A DNA stretch of 64,000 bases from UBA5189 sp040389445 (GCA_040389445.1 JAZJZX010000010.1:1-64000), one strand, 5' to 3'. Shown: positions 51,028 through 60,584, numbered from the stretch's first letter. The notes: a model not told the origin generated them from the sequence alone. A program made the numbers and translations.

Positions 51028-52710
51028 ATGCGCGACCCCAGTCCGGATCTGATCCTCCACGGCGGTCGGATTCGGACGATGGGCCCGAACCATCGAGGGG
51101 CGGTGGCGCTCGCCGTGGCGGGCGATCGGATCGTCGCCGTCGGGGCCGAACGCGACGTGACCGGCCTCCGTGGACCGCGAACCCGCGTCATCGACCTTCG
51201 CGGCCGCACGGTGCTGCCGGGGTTCACCGACGCGCACACCCACCCGATCTCGGGCGGGCTGCGCCACGTGGAGTGCGACCTCGACCGATTCGATACCGCG
51301 GACGACCACCTCACGGCCGTCGCGACCTATGCCGCGGCGCATCCGGATCACGCGTGGATCGTGGGCGACGGATGGTCGATGGAGACCTTCCCCGGGGGGA
51401 TCCCGCGCCGAGAGGCGCTCGATGCGATCGTGCCGGATCGACCGGTCTTCCTGACCAACCGCGATGGACATGGAGCGTGGGTCAATTCCCGGGCCCTCGA
51501 ACTGGCCGGGATCACCGCCTCCACGCCCGATCCCGCGCACGGGCGAATCGAACGGGACACGGACGGCACCCCCGTGGGAATGCTCCAGGAAGGGGCGATC
51601 GATCTCGTCGCTCGGCTGATCCCGCGGCACGATCTACCGACGCTGGTTCGCGCCATCCTCGATGCCCAGTCGGAACTGCATGCCCTCGGTATCACGGGCT
51701 GGCAGGACGCGAACGTGGATCCGCACGAGGTCGCGGCCTATCGGGCGGTCGCGGAATCCGGAGCGCTCACGGCACGCGTGGTGCTCGCGATGGGCGCCTC
51801 GGAACTCGACGACTTCGGGGGCATCGATGGCCTGGTGGCGATCCGCGGCGCGGTGGACGCGGCCGCGAGGGCCGCGCGACCGGGCAGCCCCGGGATGGCG
51901 CGCCTGGCCGCCTCGGCCGTCAAGTTCTTCGTGGACGGCGTGCTGGAAAATCGGACCGGCGCGCTCCTCGAGCCCTACCTCGACACCGACGGCCGCCCGA
52001 CCGGCGGCACGGGGATCTCCAACCGTTCGCCGGCCGAGCTCAATCGTCTGGCCGTCGAACTCGATTCGCGCGGGTTCCAGCTCCACTATCACGCCATCGG
52101 GGACCGGGCGGTGCGCGAGGCGCTCGATGCCATCGAGGCCGCCAGGACGACCAACGGCGCTCGCGATGCTCGCCACCACATCGCCCACATCCAGCTGATC
52201 CATCCGGATGACCTGCCGCGGTTCGCGACACTCGATGCCGTCGCCAATGCCCAACCCCTGTGGGCCGTCCACGAAGCCCAGATGGACGTGCTCACCATTC
52301 CGTTGCTCGGCCCGGGGCGGACCGGCCGGCAGTACCCGTTCGCGTCGCTGCTCCGCGCCGGGGCGCACCTGGCATTCGGATCGGACTGGACGGTCAGCAC
52401 CGCGAACCCGTTTCCGCAGATCGAGGTGGCCGTGCGGCGAGTCTGGCCGGAACATCGGGAGGCCGAGCCGTTCCTGCCGGATGAGCGGATCCCGCTCGAG
52501 GAGGCGCTGCGCGCCGCGACAGCGGGATCAGCCTTCGTGAATCGGCAGGACGAGGCCGGCTGGCTGGGGGTCGGGCGGCTGGCCGACCTCGTGGTCCTGG
52601 ACCGGGACATCGACACGACCGATGCCGGCCCGATCGGCGACACGAAGGTCGTGGCCACCATGGTCGGCGGGGCGTTCGTGTTCGAGGCGCCTGCCCTCGA
52701 GGCCGGCTGA
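51028..52710 (+). CDS. Amidohydrolase of the YtcJ-like (amidohydrolase 3) group
   Basis: A 560-residue metal-dependent hydrolase. The N-terminal beta part ends in VLPGFTDAHTHPISGG with the first metal His pair, LQEGAIDLVARLI and the Lys/His stations SAVKFFVDGVLENRTG, QLHYHAIGDRAVREAL and HIAHIQLIHPDDL follow, and FGSDWTVSTANPF holds the last Asp. YtcJ-like enzymes deacylate amides or formamides; the exact substrate is unknown. The gene converges on mobA with three bases between. Confidence 0.9.
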   Translation: MRDPSPDLILHGGRIRTMGPNHRGAVALAVAGDRIVAVGAERDVTGLRGPRTRVIDLRGRTVLPGFTDAHTHPISGGLRHVECDLDRFDTADDHLTAVATYAAAHPDHAWIVGDGWSMETFPGGIPRREALDAIVPDRPVFLTNRDGHGAWVNSRALELAGITASTPDPAHGRIERDTDGTPVGMLQEGAIDLVARLIPRHDLPTLVRAILDAQSELHALGITGWQDANVDPHEVAAYRAVAESGALTARVVLAMGASELDDFGGIDGLVAIRGAVDAAARAARPGSPGMARLAASAVKFFVDGVLENRTGALLEPYLDTDGRPTGGTGISNRSPAELNRLAVELDSRGFQLHYHAIGDRAVREALDAIEAARTTNGARDARHHIAHIQLIHPDDLPRFATLDAVANAQPLWAVHEAQMDVLTIPLLGPGRTGRQYPFASLLRAGAHLAFGSDWTVSTANPFPQIEVAVRRVWPEHREAEPFLPDERIPLEEALRAATAGSAFVNRQDEAGWLGVGRLADLVVLDRDIDTTDAGPIGDTKVVATMVGGAFVFEAPALEAG

Positions 52711-52713
52711 GGG

Positions 52714-53331
52714 TCAGCGCTTCGCGCGGATATCGGTGGGTCGATCGATATCGACCACGGTGTCGCCGGCCGGATCCAGGCTCAGCCAGACCGGTGCCGG
52801 AAGGGACGCCGCCTTCATCTCCCGCAACAGCGCTCGCAGGGATCGTTCATCGGCCCGGAGCAGGGCCGCAACAGCTGGGCGCGCGAATTCCACGAGCATC
52901 GCCATCGGGAGCGGCTGAACCCGTCGGGGCACCTCCAGGGTGACGGCAGGGCGGTCCGGACCTGCAGTCGAAGCCAGACGCCGCAGGACCGCCGGCACCA
53001 TCCGCGGCATGTCGCCGCCGGCGACCAGCGCAATGGACGTCCGGACGGCGTCGAGACCGACCGCAAGCCCCGCAAGCGGACCCTCGAACGGCGTCGGGTC
53101 GTGGACGGCCTCAACGCGCGGATCGAGCGCTGCGCTCGATGGCCGCTCGGTGCCCGGCGCCAGCACCACGATGATGCGCGGGGTCACCTGCGCCATGGCG
53201 TCGACTGCCCGCCGAAGCATCGTTCGGCCGTCGATCTCGAACGCGAGTTTGTCCGAACCGAACCGGGACGATCGGCCCCCCGCCAGGATGATCCCGGTGA
53301 CGTCGTCGAGCATGGGCACAGGGTGCGTCAT
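52714..53331 (-). CDS. mobA: Molybdenum cofactor guanylyltransferase
   Basis: MobA attaches GMP to molybdopterin to give the guanine dinucleotide cofactor used by formate dehydrogenases. The 205-residue protein has the nucleotidyltransferase signature GIILAGGRSSRFGSDKLAFE, VAGGDMPRMVP (the usual CDxP is GDMP) and QPLPMAMLV. The start overlaps the selB stop as ATGA. Being coupled to the selenocysteine genes fits an enzyme that needs both selenocysteine and bis-MGD, namely the formate dehydrogenase at the right end of the window. Confidence 0.85.
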   Translation of the reverse strand: MTHPVPMLDDVTGIILAGGRSSRFGSDKLAFEIDGRTMLRRAVDAMAQVTPRIIVVLAPGTERPSSAALDPRVEAVHDPTPFEGPLAGLAVGLDAVRTSIALVAGGDMPRMVPAVLRRLASTAGPDRPAVTLEVPRRVQPLPMAMLVEFARPAVAALLRADERSLRALLREMKAASLPAPVWLSLDPAGDTVVDIDRPTDIRAKR

Positions 53332-55301
53332 TTCGTCGCCGCCGGCTCACCCGGCTCGCGCGGCGCCCGGGGGCCGGGCAGATGGCCGGCCGGCGTCCGG
53401 ACGAGGATGGCGCGCCGGTTGAGGTCCTCGATGAGCGGCATGACATACCGACGGCTGGTTCCCGTGGCATCGCGCAGGGCCGCGGGCGAGAGGGGCTCGC
53501 GCCGTGCCATGGCGAGCGCTGTTGCGGCAAGCCGGTGAAACGTGGGGGCGGCCCAGGCGAGGTCGGCCTCGATGCGCACGATGCGACCGGACGTCTCGAG
53601 CGCGCGGATCCCCTCCGCGGGACAGCCGGCGGCCTTCGCGGCCTCGGCCAGGCCGGGTGGTGCCGGCACGTTGAGGGCCTCTTCAAGTCGGTCCATCGCG
53701 GCGATGAGGGCCGGCGGCGATCCTGCTGCTCGCTCCGGGTCCCGCAGGCGATCCCCCTCGCGCGCCAGCCTGCCTCGCCTGACGAGGTCGTCCACAACGG
53801 CCCCGATGGCTCCGTCCGCCCAATCCGCATCCTCGCGACGGATCGTCGCCAGGCGGCGCAACCGGTGGTGCAGGGCAGGCCGAAGGTTCCCGAGTGGAAT
53901 CCCCGATTCCAACGGGTGATCTCGGTGAAAGGCGCCCACCTGCGCGAGTGTGCCTGCCTCGAGTGCGGTCGCGATGTCCGGCGCCAGGACGACGCCCTTG
54001 CCGACCGACGCGGAGTCTCCCGTCGGAGCGCGAGCAAGGGAGGCAGCGACGGTCGCGATCCGCTCCTCGGAGAGGATTCCGTGCAGACCCACCAGCGCGT
54101 CGGCCGCGCCATCCGCGTCGGCACTGCGGATGGCGCCCGCGAGAACCGCAAGGCGCTCCAGCGTGGCGCGTCGCCGGGCAACCCCCCGCGCCGGTGCGGG
54201 ATCGAGGACCGCGAAACCGCCGACCACGTCGCCGGGGGAAGACCGTCGTGCGACGCCCCGTTCTCCCGGGAACGTGGCGATGGATTCGTCGAGGCGCAGG
54301 ATGGCCGTCACGCGACCGTCGGGCAGGTCGACGGCGTCGCGACCGCGCCGTCCGACCACCGCACCGACCGTCGCCGTTCCCAAATGGAGGCGCACGTGCG
54401 CACCGTCCACGGGTGGCCAGGGCGGCCGACCTCGTCGCGGTGCTCCGCGATCGAACGCGACGGGTGCATCGAGGGCCACCAGGAGACGGGACGACGCCTC
54501 GATCCCCCGCCCCGAAGTGACGACGGTACCGCGCGCGCACGCGGCCAGGTCAGCCCCGGCCAGGTTGATCGCCACGCGACCCGGCTCGGCCACCTCGACG
54601 GATCCGTGGTGGATGTGCAACCCACGCGCACGGACCTGGCTGCCGCCGGGCTCCAGGCGGAGCGAATCGCCGACGCGCAGCTGGCCTCCTCGGAGCGAGC
54701 CGGTGACGACGACGCCGCGACCGCGGACCGTGAACGCTCGATCGATCGACATCCGACGCGGGCCCGACGGACCGATGGCTCGCGCGGCGAGGACACGGTC
54801 ACGCAGCGTGCGGAGCGCCTCGCGAAGCTCCGGCAAGCCGTCCCCGGTCGTCGCCGAGACGACGACGATCGGCGACCCGCGGAGGCTCGTGCGTGCGAGC
54901 AGATCCGAGGTTGCCGCGACGACCTCCGCGGCGCGTCCGGGATCTACCGCGTCGACCTTCGTGACGACCGCAATCCCTGCCCGCAGCCCCAGCGCGTCGA
55001 GGAGCTCGAGGTGCTCGAGTGTCTGGGCCCGCGGCCCGTCGTCCGCGGCGACGACGAGCATCGCCCCGTCGATCTCGCCGGCCCCGACGAGCATGTTGCC
55101 GATCAGCGCGTCGTGGCCCGGCACGTCCACGAAGTCGATCGAGGTCCCGTCCTCGAGGTCGAGGTGGGCATACCCGACATCGATCGTCATCCCGCGCCGC
55201 TGCTCCTCCGGCAGACGATCGGCATCGATGCCGGTGAGGGCGCGAAGGAGCGTCGTCTTGCCATGATCGATGTGCCCGGCGGTGCCGATGACGACGGTCA
55301 T
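53328..55301 (-). CDS. selB: Selenocysteine-specific elongation factor SelB
   Basis: SelB carries Sec-tRNA to ribosomes stalled at a UGA next to a SECIS hairpin. The 657-residue product begins MTVVIGTAGHIDHGKTTLLR (G1), has DVPGHDALIGNML (G3) and VVTKVDAVD (NKxD variant), then EF-Tu-like domains 2 and 3 and a C-terminal array of winged helices from about residue 430 to the end, as in bacterial SelB. ATG at 55301 lies seven bases after the selA stop. The stop overlaps mobA. Confidence 0.95.
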   Translation of the reverse strand: MTVVIGTAGHIDHGKTTLLRALTGIDADRLPEEQRRGMTIDVGYAHLDLEDGTSIDFVDVPGHDALIGNMLVGAGEIDGAMLVVAADDGPRAQTLEHLELLDALGLRAGIAVVTKVDAVDPGRAAEVVAATSDLLARTSLRGSPIVVVSATTGDGLPELREALRTLRDRVLAARAIGPSGPRRMSIDRAFTVRGRGVVVTGSLRGGQLRVGDSLRLEPGGSQVRARGLHIHHGSVEVAEPGRVAINLAGADLAACARGTVVTSGRGIEASSRLLVALDAPVAFDRGAPRRGRPPWPPVDGAHVRLHLGTATVGAVVGRRGRDAVDLPDGRVTAILRLDESIATFPGERGVARRSSPGDVVGGFAVLDPAPARGVARRRATLERLAVLAGAIRSADADGAADALVGLHGILSEERIATVAASLARAPTGDSASVGKGVVLAPDIATALEAGTLAQVGAFHRDHPLESGIPLGNLRPALHHRLRRLATIRREDADWADGAIGAVVDDLVRRGRLAREGDRLRDPERAAGSPPALIAAMDRLEEALNVPAPPGLAEAAKAAGCPAEGIRALETSGRIVRIEADLAWAAPTFHRLAATALAMARREPLSPAALRDATGTSRRYVMPLIEDLNRRAILVRTPAGHLPGPRAPREPGEPAATK

Positions 55302-55308
55302 GGGCGGC

Positions 55309-56748
55309 TCAGCGGGCGAGGGCGAGGTCGAGCGCGCGCCGCGCGGCCGCCCCAAGGGACGCATCGTCCCTCGGGTCGACCGTCCGGAGGTCCAGGAGCA
55401 CCCGATCCCGCTCGATCCGGCCGATGACGCACGGATCACCGGAGCGGAGGCGCGCGACGAGGTCCGCGGCGGCGCTGCCGTCCCGTGTCGCGAGAGCCAC
55501 GCCCCACGAGGGCAGGGTCTCCCCGGGCACCGAGCCGCCGCCGACGGTGGATTCGAGCTCAACAACCACGGCCGCCCCGCCGGGGAGTGCCGTCATGAGC
55601 GCATCCGCCCGGGTCCGCAGCGCGGTCGTCGGCGTCGAGAGCATCCGCCAGACCGGGATGTGCGTCATGGCCCGTCCGGCGCGGTAGAGCGCTAGCGTTG
55701 CCGCGACCCCGGCGAGGATCGTCTTGTCCGGGCGCATCGCCCGCGCCAGCGGATCGCGGCGAAGCTTCGCGATGAGATCGCGCCGCCCGACGATGAGTCC
55801 GGCCTGCGGCCCGCCCACGAGCTTGTCTCCCGAGAAGGTCACGAGGTCGGCCCCGGCCGCCAGCCGCTCGCTCGGCATGGGTTCGTGGCCCAGACCGACG
55901 CGTTCGGTGGGGAGGAGCGCACCGCTGCCGAGGTCGTCGATGACGATGGCTCCGTGGCGATGGGCGACGGCCACCAGCGCCGCCGGGTCCGGCGACTCCA
56001 CGAACCCCGCCTGGACGAAGTTCGAGGGATGGACGCGGAGCACGACCTTGATTCGCGTCTTCGAGTCCGCGAGGGCCGCCTCGAAGTCGCCGACCCGCGT
56101 CCGGTTCGTCGTCCCGACCTCGGCGAGCCGCACGCCGGCGCGCCGGAGGATCTCCGGGATGCGGACCCCGCCCCCGATCTCCACGAGCTCCCCGCGCGAG
56201 ACGGCGACGCCGCCTCCTCGTCCGGCCAGCCCGACGGCGAGGGCAATGGCCGCCGCGTTGTTCGTCACGATCAGCGCGTCCCCGGCCCCGGTCAGCGCGA
56301 TGAGATGCTCCTCGGCCGCCCGGAATCGCGCACCGCGCCGGCCCGTCGCCCGGTCCATCTCGAGCAGGTTCGGACCCTCGGCCGCCAGCCGGGCCGCCTC
56401 AGCGGCCGCCCGGGGCCACGCGGCCCGGCCAAGGTTCGTGTGAACGATGACCCCGGTCGCGTTGATGACCGGCGTCAATCCCGACGTCCCCTGGTTGTGC
56501 GAGGCCGCGCCGGACGGCTCGCCCACCGCGGCCGGCCCGTCGAATGCCTCGAGGGACGCAACGACCAGCGCGCCCAGTGCCTCGACATCGCGGGGCGGTT
56601 CCCCACCCGCGATCCGGGCCCGTTCATCGGCGACGACCTGCCGGGCGACCGCGAGGATCGCGTCCGCGTCCCGCCCACCCGTCCCGGGGCGTGCAGCCGC
56701 CAGCACGCGCTCGACGCTCGGCGGCCTCGGCCGGTCGGTCGTGGACAC
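55309..56748 (-). CDS. selA: L-seryl-tRNA(Sec) selenium transferase
   Basis: SelA converts Ser-tRNA(Sec) to Sec-tRNA(Sec) using selenophosphate. The 479-residue PLP enzyme contains VINATGVIVHTNLGRAAWP, NNAAAIALAVGLAG, RVHPSNFVQAGF and the PLP site VTFSGDKLVGGPQAGLIVG with Lys309. The start is GTG at 56748 with GAGGAGG four to five bases upstream. The tRNA-Sec gene ends 21 bases before it, and selB follows at once, so tRNA, selA, selB and mobA form one unit. Confidence 0.96.
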   Translation of the reverse strand: MSTTDRPRPPSVERVLAAARPGTGGRDADAILAVARQVVADERARIAGGEPPRDVEALGALVVASLEAFDGPAAVGEPSGAASHNQGTSGLTPVINATGVIVHTNLGRAAWPRAAAEAARLAAEGPNLLEMDRATGRRGARFRAAEEHLIALTGAGDALIVTNNAAAIALAVGLAGRGGGVAVSRGELVEIGGGVRIPEILRRAGVRLAEVGTTNRTRVGDFEAALADSKTRIKVVLRVHPSNFVQAGFVESPDPAALVAVAHRHGAIVIDDLGSGALLPTERVGLGHEPMPSERLAAGADLVTFSGDKLVGGPQAGLIVGRRDLIAKLRRDPLARAMRPDKTILAGVAATLALYRAGRAMTHIPVWRMLSTPTTALRTRADALMTALPGGAAVVVELESTVGGGSVPGETLPSWGVALATRDGSAAADLVARLRSGDPCVIGRIERDRVLLDLRTVDPRDDASLGAAARRALDLALAR

Positions 56749-56769
56749 TCGCCCTCCTCTCGGGATCGT

Positions 56770-56866
56770 TGGCGGGAGCGCATGGGAGTCGAACCCACCG
56801 CGCGACGCCGGGCGCCGCGCCACCGGTGTTGAAGACCGGGCCGGGCACCGGCCCGAACCCACTCCC
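56770..56866 (-). tRNA. selC: tRNA-Sec (anticodon UCA)
   Basis: The minus strand folds as a selenocysteine tRNA of about 97 bases: a six-base-pair D stem tcgggc/gcccgg around cggt, an anticodon arm ccggt-CTTCAAC-accgg with anticodon TCA (56830-56832), a very long variable arm (about 20 bases), a T arm gtggg-TTCGACT-cccat, and an acceptor gggagtg/cgctccc with discriminator G and encoded CCA. The eighth acceptor pair would be G-G, which is unusual for the eight-plus-five geometry. It lies just upstream of selA on the same strand. Confidence 0.93.
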
Positions 56867-56883
56867 GCGATCATGCTAGCGGC

Positions 56884-57279
56884 TCAGCGAAAGACGACGG
56901 TCACCTCGACGTTGGACGGGTCGATCGCCCGGTCGAAGTTCAGAACGATCTGGACGGCCCTGGCCGACTGCTCCTGACACCGCGGTGCCGTCACCGCCAC
57001 GGCCAACGCGGCCACCGTGCCGGACACGACCATCATCAACGGCCCCACGCACGATCCGCCCGTCCAGCCGATGACGATCTGATGGGCGTTGTCGCCGACC
57101 CTCGCCGCGCCCGGATCCGCGTCGATCGCCACGCGTTCGATCGGCTCGAACAGCACGCCGCTGAGCATCGACGTCCGGTCCGTCACGGTGAGATCGCCCT
57201 TGCCGACGGGGCCGACGAACACGCCGGATGACCCGCACCCGGAGACGAGGAGCGCCAGCGCCAGCAACCTTGTCGTCAT
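56884..57279 (-). CDS. Small lipoprotein, function unknown
   Basis: A protein of about 131 residues with a lipoprotein signal: MTTRLLALALLVSGCGSSG has the lipobox LVSGC. The mature part reads VFVGPVGKGDLTVTDRTSML and later shows two conserved-looking Cys residues. I know no family for it. ATG at 57279 is chosen, with GGAGG very close; ATG at 57288 adds three residues. It ends 17 bases before the tRNA-Sec gene and may share its transcript. Confidence 0.6.
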   Translation of the reverse strand: MTTRLLALALLVSGCGSSGVFVGPVGKGDLTVTDRTSMLSGVLFEPIERVAIDADPGAARVGDNAHQIVIGWTGGSCVGPLMMVVSGTVAALAVAVTAPRCQEQSARAVQIVLNFDRAIDPSNVEVTVVFR

Positions 57280-57390
57280 CGCCTCCATCTTGATGCGTAT
57301 CGGCCTGTTCCGACGGTTTCCCATGCGCCCCGACTCAAGCCCGAGCTCCTCGTGAGGACCGGCCCTCGGAACCGGCCTACCATGCATCGC

Positions 57391-58467
57391 ATGGCCGACT
57401 CCTACCCCGCGACCCGCCCCGCCGCGCCGACGATCCGTCTCACCGAACTGACCGATTGCGGCGGGTGCGCGGCCAAGCTCGGCGCGGACCTCCTGGCCGA
57501 TGCGCTCAGCGGGCTCGGTGCCCAGCCCGCCCCCGACGACCTGATCGCCGGCCTCAATCCCCCCGACGACGCGGCGGCCTACCGCGTCTCGCCGGACCTC
57601 GCGATCATCGGCACGCTCGATTTCTTTCCGCCGCTGGTCGACGACCCTCGCCTGTACGGCGAGATCGCGGCGGCCAATGCGCTGTCCGATGTCTTCGCGA
57701 TGGGTGGGCGGGTGCTCTTTGCGCTCTCCATCGCGGCATTCCCGGAAGATCTCCCGCGAGACACCCTGGCCGCGATCTTCGAGGGCGCCTCGTCCAAGGT
57801 CAGGGAGGCAGGCGGCACCCTCGCCGGCGGCCACACCATCAAGGATCCCGAGCCGAAGTACGGACTTGCGGTCATCGGCGCGGCGCACCCGGACCGGCTG
57901 TTTCGCAAGGGCGGCGCGAGGGCGGGCGACCTCGTGATCCTGACGAAACGACTGGGGACTGGATTGCTGGTCTCCGGGCGGCGGCAGGGCAGGACGACCG
58001 ATGTTCAGCTGGCGGCCGCGATCGAGCAGATGGTCACGCTCAACCGGGTGGCCGCCGAGGTCCTTTCCGAACATGGGGTCCGTGCGGCAACCGATGTCAC
58101 GGGGTTTGGATTGCTGGGGCACGGCCTGGAGATGGCCCGCGGCTCAAACACCCGAATCGTCTTCGACGCCGCGTCACTGCCGACCCTGGATGGGGCACTT
58201 GAGCTGGCCGGTGCCGGTATCGAGACGGGCGGCGCGGGGCACAACCGCCGGTTCGTCCAGCCCGGCCTCACGCTCGGGCTGGCGGTGGCACCGGAACTCG
58301 TGGCGCTCGCCCACGACCCCCAGACCTCCGGCGGTCTGCTCGCTGCGGTCGCTCCCTCGTCGATCGCCGCGGTCGAGGCCGGCCTTGATGAGCGCGGTGT
58401 CCCGCACTGGCGCGTCGGCCGCGTCGAATCGGTCGACGGCCGGGACTCCGGGGTCGCGCTGGTCTGA
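57391..58467 (+). CDS. selD: Selenophosphate synthetase
   Basis: SelD makes selenophosphate, the selenium donor for SelA, from selenide and ATP. The product of about 358 residues has LTDCGGCAAKLGADLLADAL, with Cys rather than selenocysteine in the reactive position, TLDFFPPLVDDPRLYGEIAA, NALSDVFAMGGRVLFAL and HDPQTSGGLLAAV. ATG codons at 57382 and 57391 and GTG at 57352 are in frame. I prefer 57391 because a TACCAT box (57378-57383) ends seven bases before it, as at other leaderless starts here. Confidence 0.94.
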   Translation: MADSYPATRPAAPTIRLTELTDCGGCAAKLGADLLADALSGLGAQPAPDDLIAGLNPPDDAAAYRVSPDLAIIGTLDFFPPLVDDPRLYGEIAAANALSDVFAMGGRVLFALSIAAFPEDLPRDTLAAIFEGASSKVREAGGTLAGGHTIKDPEPKYGLAVIGAAHPDRLFRKGGARAGDLVILTKRLGTGLLVSGRRQGRTTDVQLAAAIEQMVTLNRVAAEVLSEHGVRAATDVTGFGLLGHGLEMARGSNTRIVFDAASLPTLDGALELAGAGIETGGAGHNRRFVQPGLTLGLAVAPELVALAHDPQTSGGLLAAVAPSSIAAVEAGLDERGVPHWRVGRVESVDGRDSGVALV

Positions 58468-58492
58468 TGCCCCGGCCCCGGCCCTCCCGGCG

Positions 58493-59917
58493 TCAGCCCG
58501 GCCCCGGCACTCCGGGCACTCCGCGCCCTCCCGGCATGCCCGGCAGCGTGACCGTCACTCGAGCGCCCGATGGCGCGAGGTTCTCGGCCACGGCATCGCC
58601 ACCGTGTGCTCGGGCCAGCGCCCGGACGATCGACAGACCCAGACCCGTGCCGGGGCCGGATCGGGCCGGATCGGCTCGATAGAAGCGATCGAACACGCGC
58701 TCCAGCGAGCCCGGCGGAAACCCCGGCCCATCGTCACTGGCGCGGATGGCCACTCCTCCTGCGGCCGCGGCCCGGGCCTCCACCACCACGTGGCCGCCGG
58801 TGGGCACGACCGCCAGGGCGTTCTCGATGAGGTTGCCGAGGATCCGCTCCACGGCGGCACGATCGGCGGCAAACGCCAGTCCCGGCTCGGCCTCGGCCCG
58901 GATCTCGACCCCGGCCGTCGCGGCGCGCGGGCCAAATCGCGCCGCGGCATCGTGAACGAGCGCACCGGGATCGATCGACTCCGGCCGGAGGGTCAGCCCC
59001 GTGGTGCCCGCCTCGTCCACCGAGCGGAGGTCCTCGACGAGGCTCTCCATCCGGGCTGCCTCCTGGGCGATCGCCTCGGCAGCCCGAGAGACGCCGGCAC
59101 CGGTGGCCGTGCCGTCCCGAAGCGCCTCCGCGAACCCGGACACGACGGTGAGTGGTGTCTTGAGATCGTGGCGAATGTTCGCCAGCAGCTCGCGTTCCTC
59201 ACCTCGAACGCGATCGATCTCCAGGGTCATCGCGTTGAAACTCTCGGTCAGATCGCGGACTTCCCGCGGACCCTCCGGCACGACCGGGGCGGCCGATGCG
59301 CCCGATACCGGCACTGCCGATGTCGCGTCGGCCAATCGACGCAGCGGGCGGGTGATCGATCGCGACAGGAGCCACGCGATCGGCGCCACGACCACCAGGA
59401 TCACGATCGCCACCGCCGGCAGGACGCGCAGGAGGTCCCGCAGCGCGAGCGCCCCCGCGGTATCCGGGGCGGTCAGCACGAGCACGATCCGGCCAACAGC
59501 CGCCCCCTCCCGGCGGAGCACGGTGGCGGAGTAGAGGTAGCGCGACCCGTCGACGGCGGTCAGGGTGCCCCCGACCGATGCCCCGACGGCAAGGTCGCCC
59601 GGGAGGTTGATCGCGCGCGCCGTCAGTGGTGTGGCGCTGCCGTCGGCAGTCACGACGCGTTCGCCGACGATCGCATACAGCCCGAGCTCCGGTCGCAGGT
59701 CCGCCTTCAGCGCCGTCACGGCGGAGCGGAGGTCGGTCGCCCCGATCGCACGGACCCGCGCGACCATCGGCTGGGCGACATCCCCGAGGCTGCTGATGGT
59801 GGCCTCCTGGTGGAGCGACCGCAGGCTCACGAACAGGCCCGCGCCCACGGCGAGAACGGCAACCAGCCCGACCGTTACGAACGCCGCGGCGATCCGCGAG
59901 GAAACGCGGTCAGGCAT
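58493..59917 (-). CDS. Two-component sensor histidine kinase
   Basis: A 474-residue membrane sensor: helix about 8-31, an extracellular domain (about 32-160), a second helix (about 165-190), HAMP (SRSITRPLRRLADATSA onward), HisKA with the phospho-acceptor His250 in LLANIRHDLKTPLTVVSGF, and HATPase_c with NLIENALAVVPTGG, DDGPGFPPG and GTGLGLSIVRALARAHGG. The last residues are Pro/Gly repeats. It overlaps the response regulator gene by eight bases, so the two are a pair. The signal is unknown. Confidence 0.93.
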   Translation of the reverse strand: MPDRVSSRIAAAFVTVGLVAVLAVGAGLFVSLRSLHQEATISSLGDVAQPMVARVRAIGATDLRSAVTALKADLRPELGLYAIVGERVVTADGSATPLTARAINLPGDLAVGASVGGTLTAVDGSRYLYSATVLRREGAAVGRIVLVLTAPDTAGALALRDLLRVLPAVAIVILVVVAPIAWLLSRSITRPLRRLADATSAVPVSGASAAPVVPEGPREVRDLTESFNAMTLEIDRVRGEERELLANIRHDLKTPLTVVSGFAEALRDGTATGAGVSRAAEAIAQEAARMESLVEDLRSVDEAGTTGLTLRPESIDPGALVHDAAARFGPRAATAGVEIRAEAEPGLAFAADRAAVERILGNLIENALAVVPTGGHVVVEARAAAAGGVAIRASDDGPGFPPGSLERVFDRFYRADPARSGPGTGLGLSIVRALARAHGGDAVAENLAPSGARVTVTLPGMPGGRGVPGVPGPG

Positions 59918-60584
59918 CGGCGACCAGCCGGTAGCCGATGCTGCGCACGGATTCGATGGACGGGCCGTCAGGCCCGAGCTTCTTGCGCAACTCGGAGACA
60001 TGCACATCCACCGTCCGGGTCTCGCCCGGGAAGTCGGTTCCCCAGACATCCTCGAGAAGCATTTCCCGGCTCAGCACGACGCCGGGGTCCCTCGCGAGGG
60101 CTGCCAGGAGGTCGAATTCCCGACCGCGAAGTTCCACCGTCCGGTCGCCGACGACGACCTCGCGACGTCGTGGATCGATGCGGAGCGTGCCGACCTCGAT
60201 CGGTCGGCCGAGGCGCACGGTGCCGTCGGTCCGGCGCAGGATTGCCTTCACCCGCGCCACGAGGGCTCGCGGATTGAACGGCTTCGTCACGTAGTCGTCG
60301 GCGCCGAGTTCCAGGCCCACGATGGCATCGACGTCGTCGGTCCGGGCCGTCAGCATGATCACGGGCGTGTCCGCTTCCCGTCGGATCGCGCGGCAGACCT
60401 CGAACCCGTCCACCCCGGGCAGCATCACGTCGAGGATCACGAGGTCGGGACGATGCTTGCGGTGGAGCTCGACGGCGGCGGGACCGTCGGTCGCAACGAT
60501 CGTCGCGTACCCGGCACCCTCGAGGTACATCCGGAGGAGCTCGACGATGTTGGGCGCGTCGTCGACCACGAGGATCGTCTTCAT
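59910..60584 (-). CDS. OmpR/PhoB-family response regulator
   Basis: A 224-residue transcription factor. The receiver domain begins MKTILVVDDAPNIVELLRMY with phospho-acceptor Asp52 in LVILDVMLPG and the conserved Lys in YVTKPFNP. A winged-helix DNA-binding domain follows, with ELRGREFDLLAALARDPG, VDVHVSELRKKLG and SIRGIGYRL-like SVRSIGYRLVADA. TAGACT ends eight bases before the ATG, suggesting a leaderless transcript. The two secreted-protein genes upstream on this strand are plausible targets. Confidence 0.94.
   Translation of the reverse strand: MKTILVVDDAPNIVELLRMYLEGAGYATIVATDGPAAVELHRKHRPDLVILDVMLPGVDGFEVCRAIRREADTPVIMLTARTDDVDAIVGLELGADDYVTKPFNPRALVARVKAILRRTDGTVRLGRPIEVGTLRIDPRRREVVVGDRTVELRGREFDLLAALARDPGVVLSREMLLEDVWGTDFPGETRTVDVHVSELRKKLGPDGPSIESVRSIGYRLVADA

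Noticed and set aside
58001..60277. 758-codon rightward open frame opposite the two-component genes
   Set aside because: Antisense to a histidine kinase and response regulator with all expected motifs; composition is typical of a GC-rich shadow frame.
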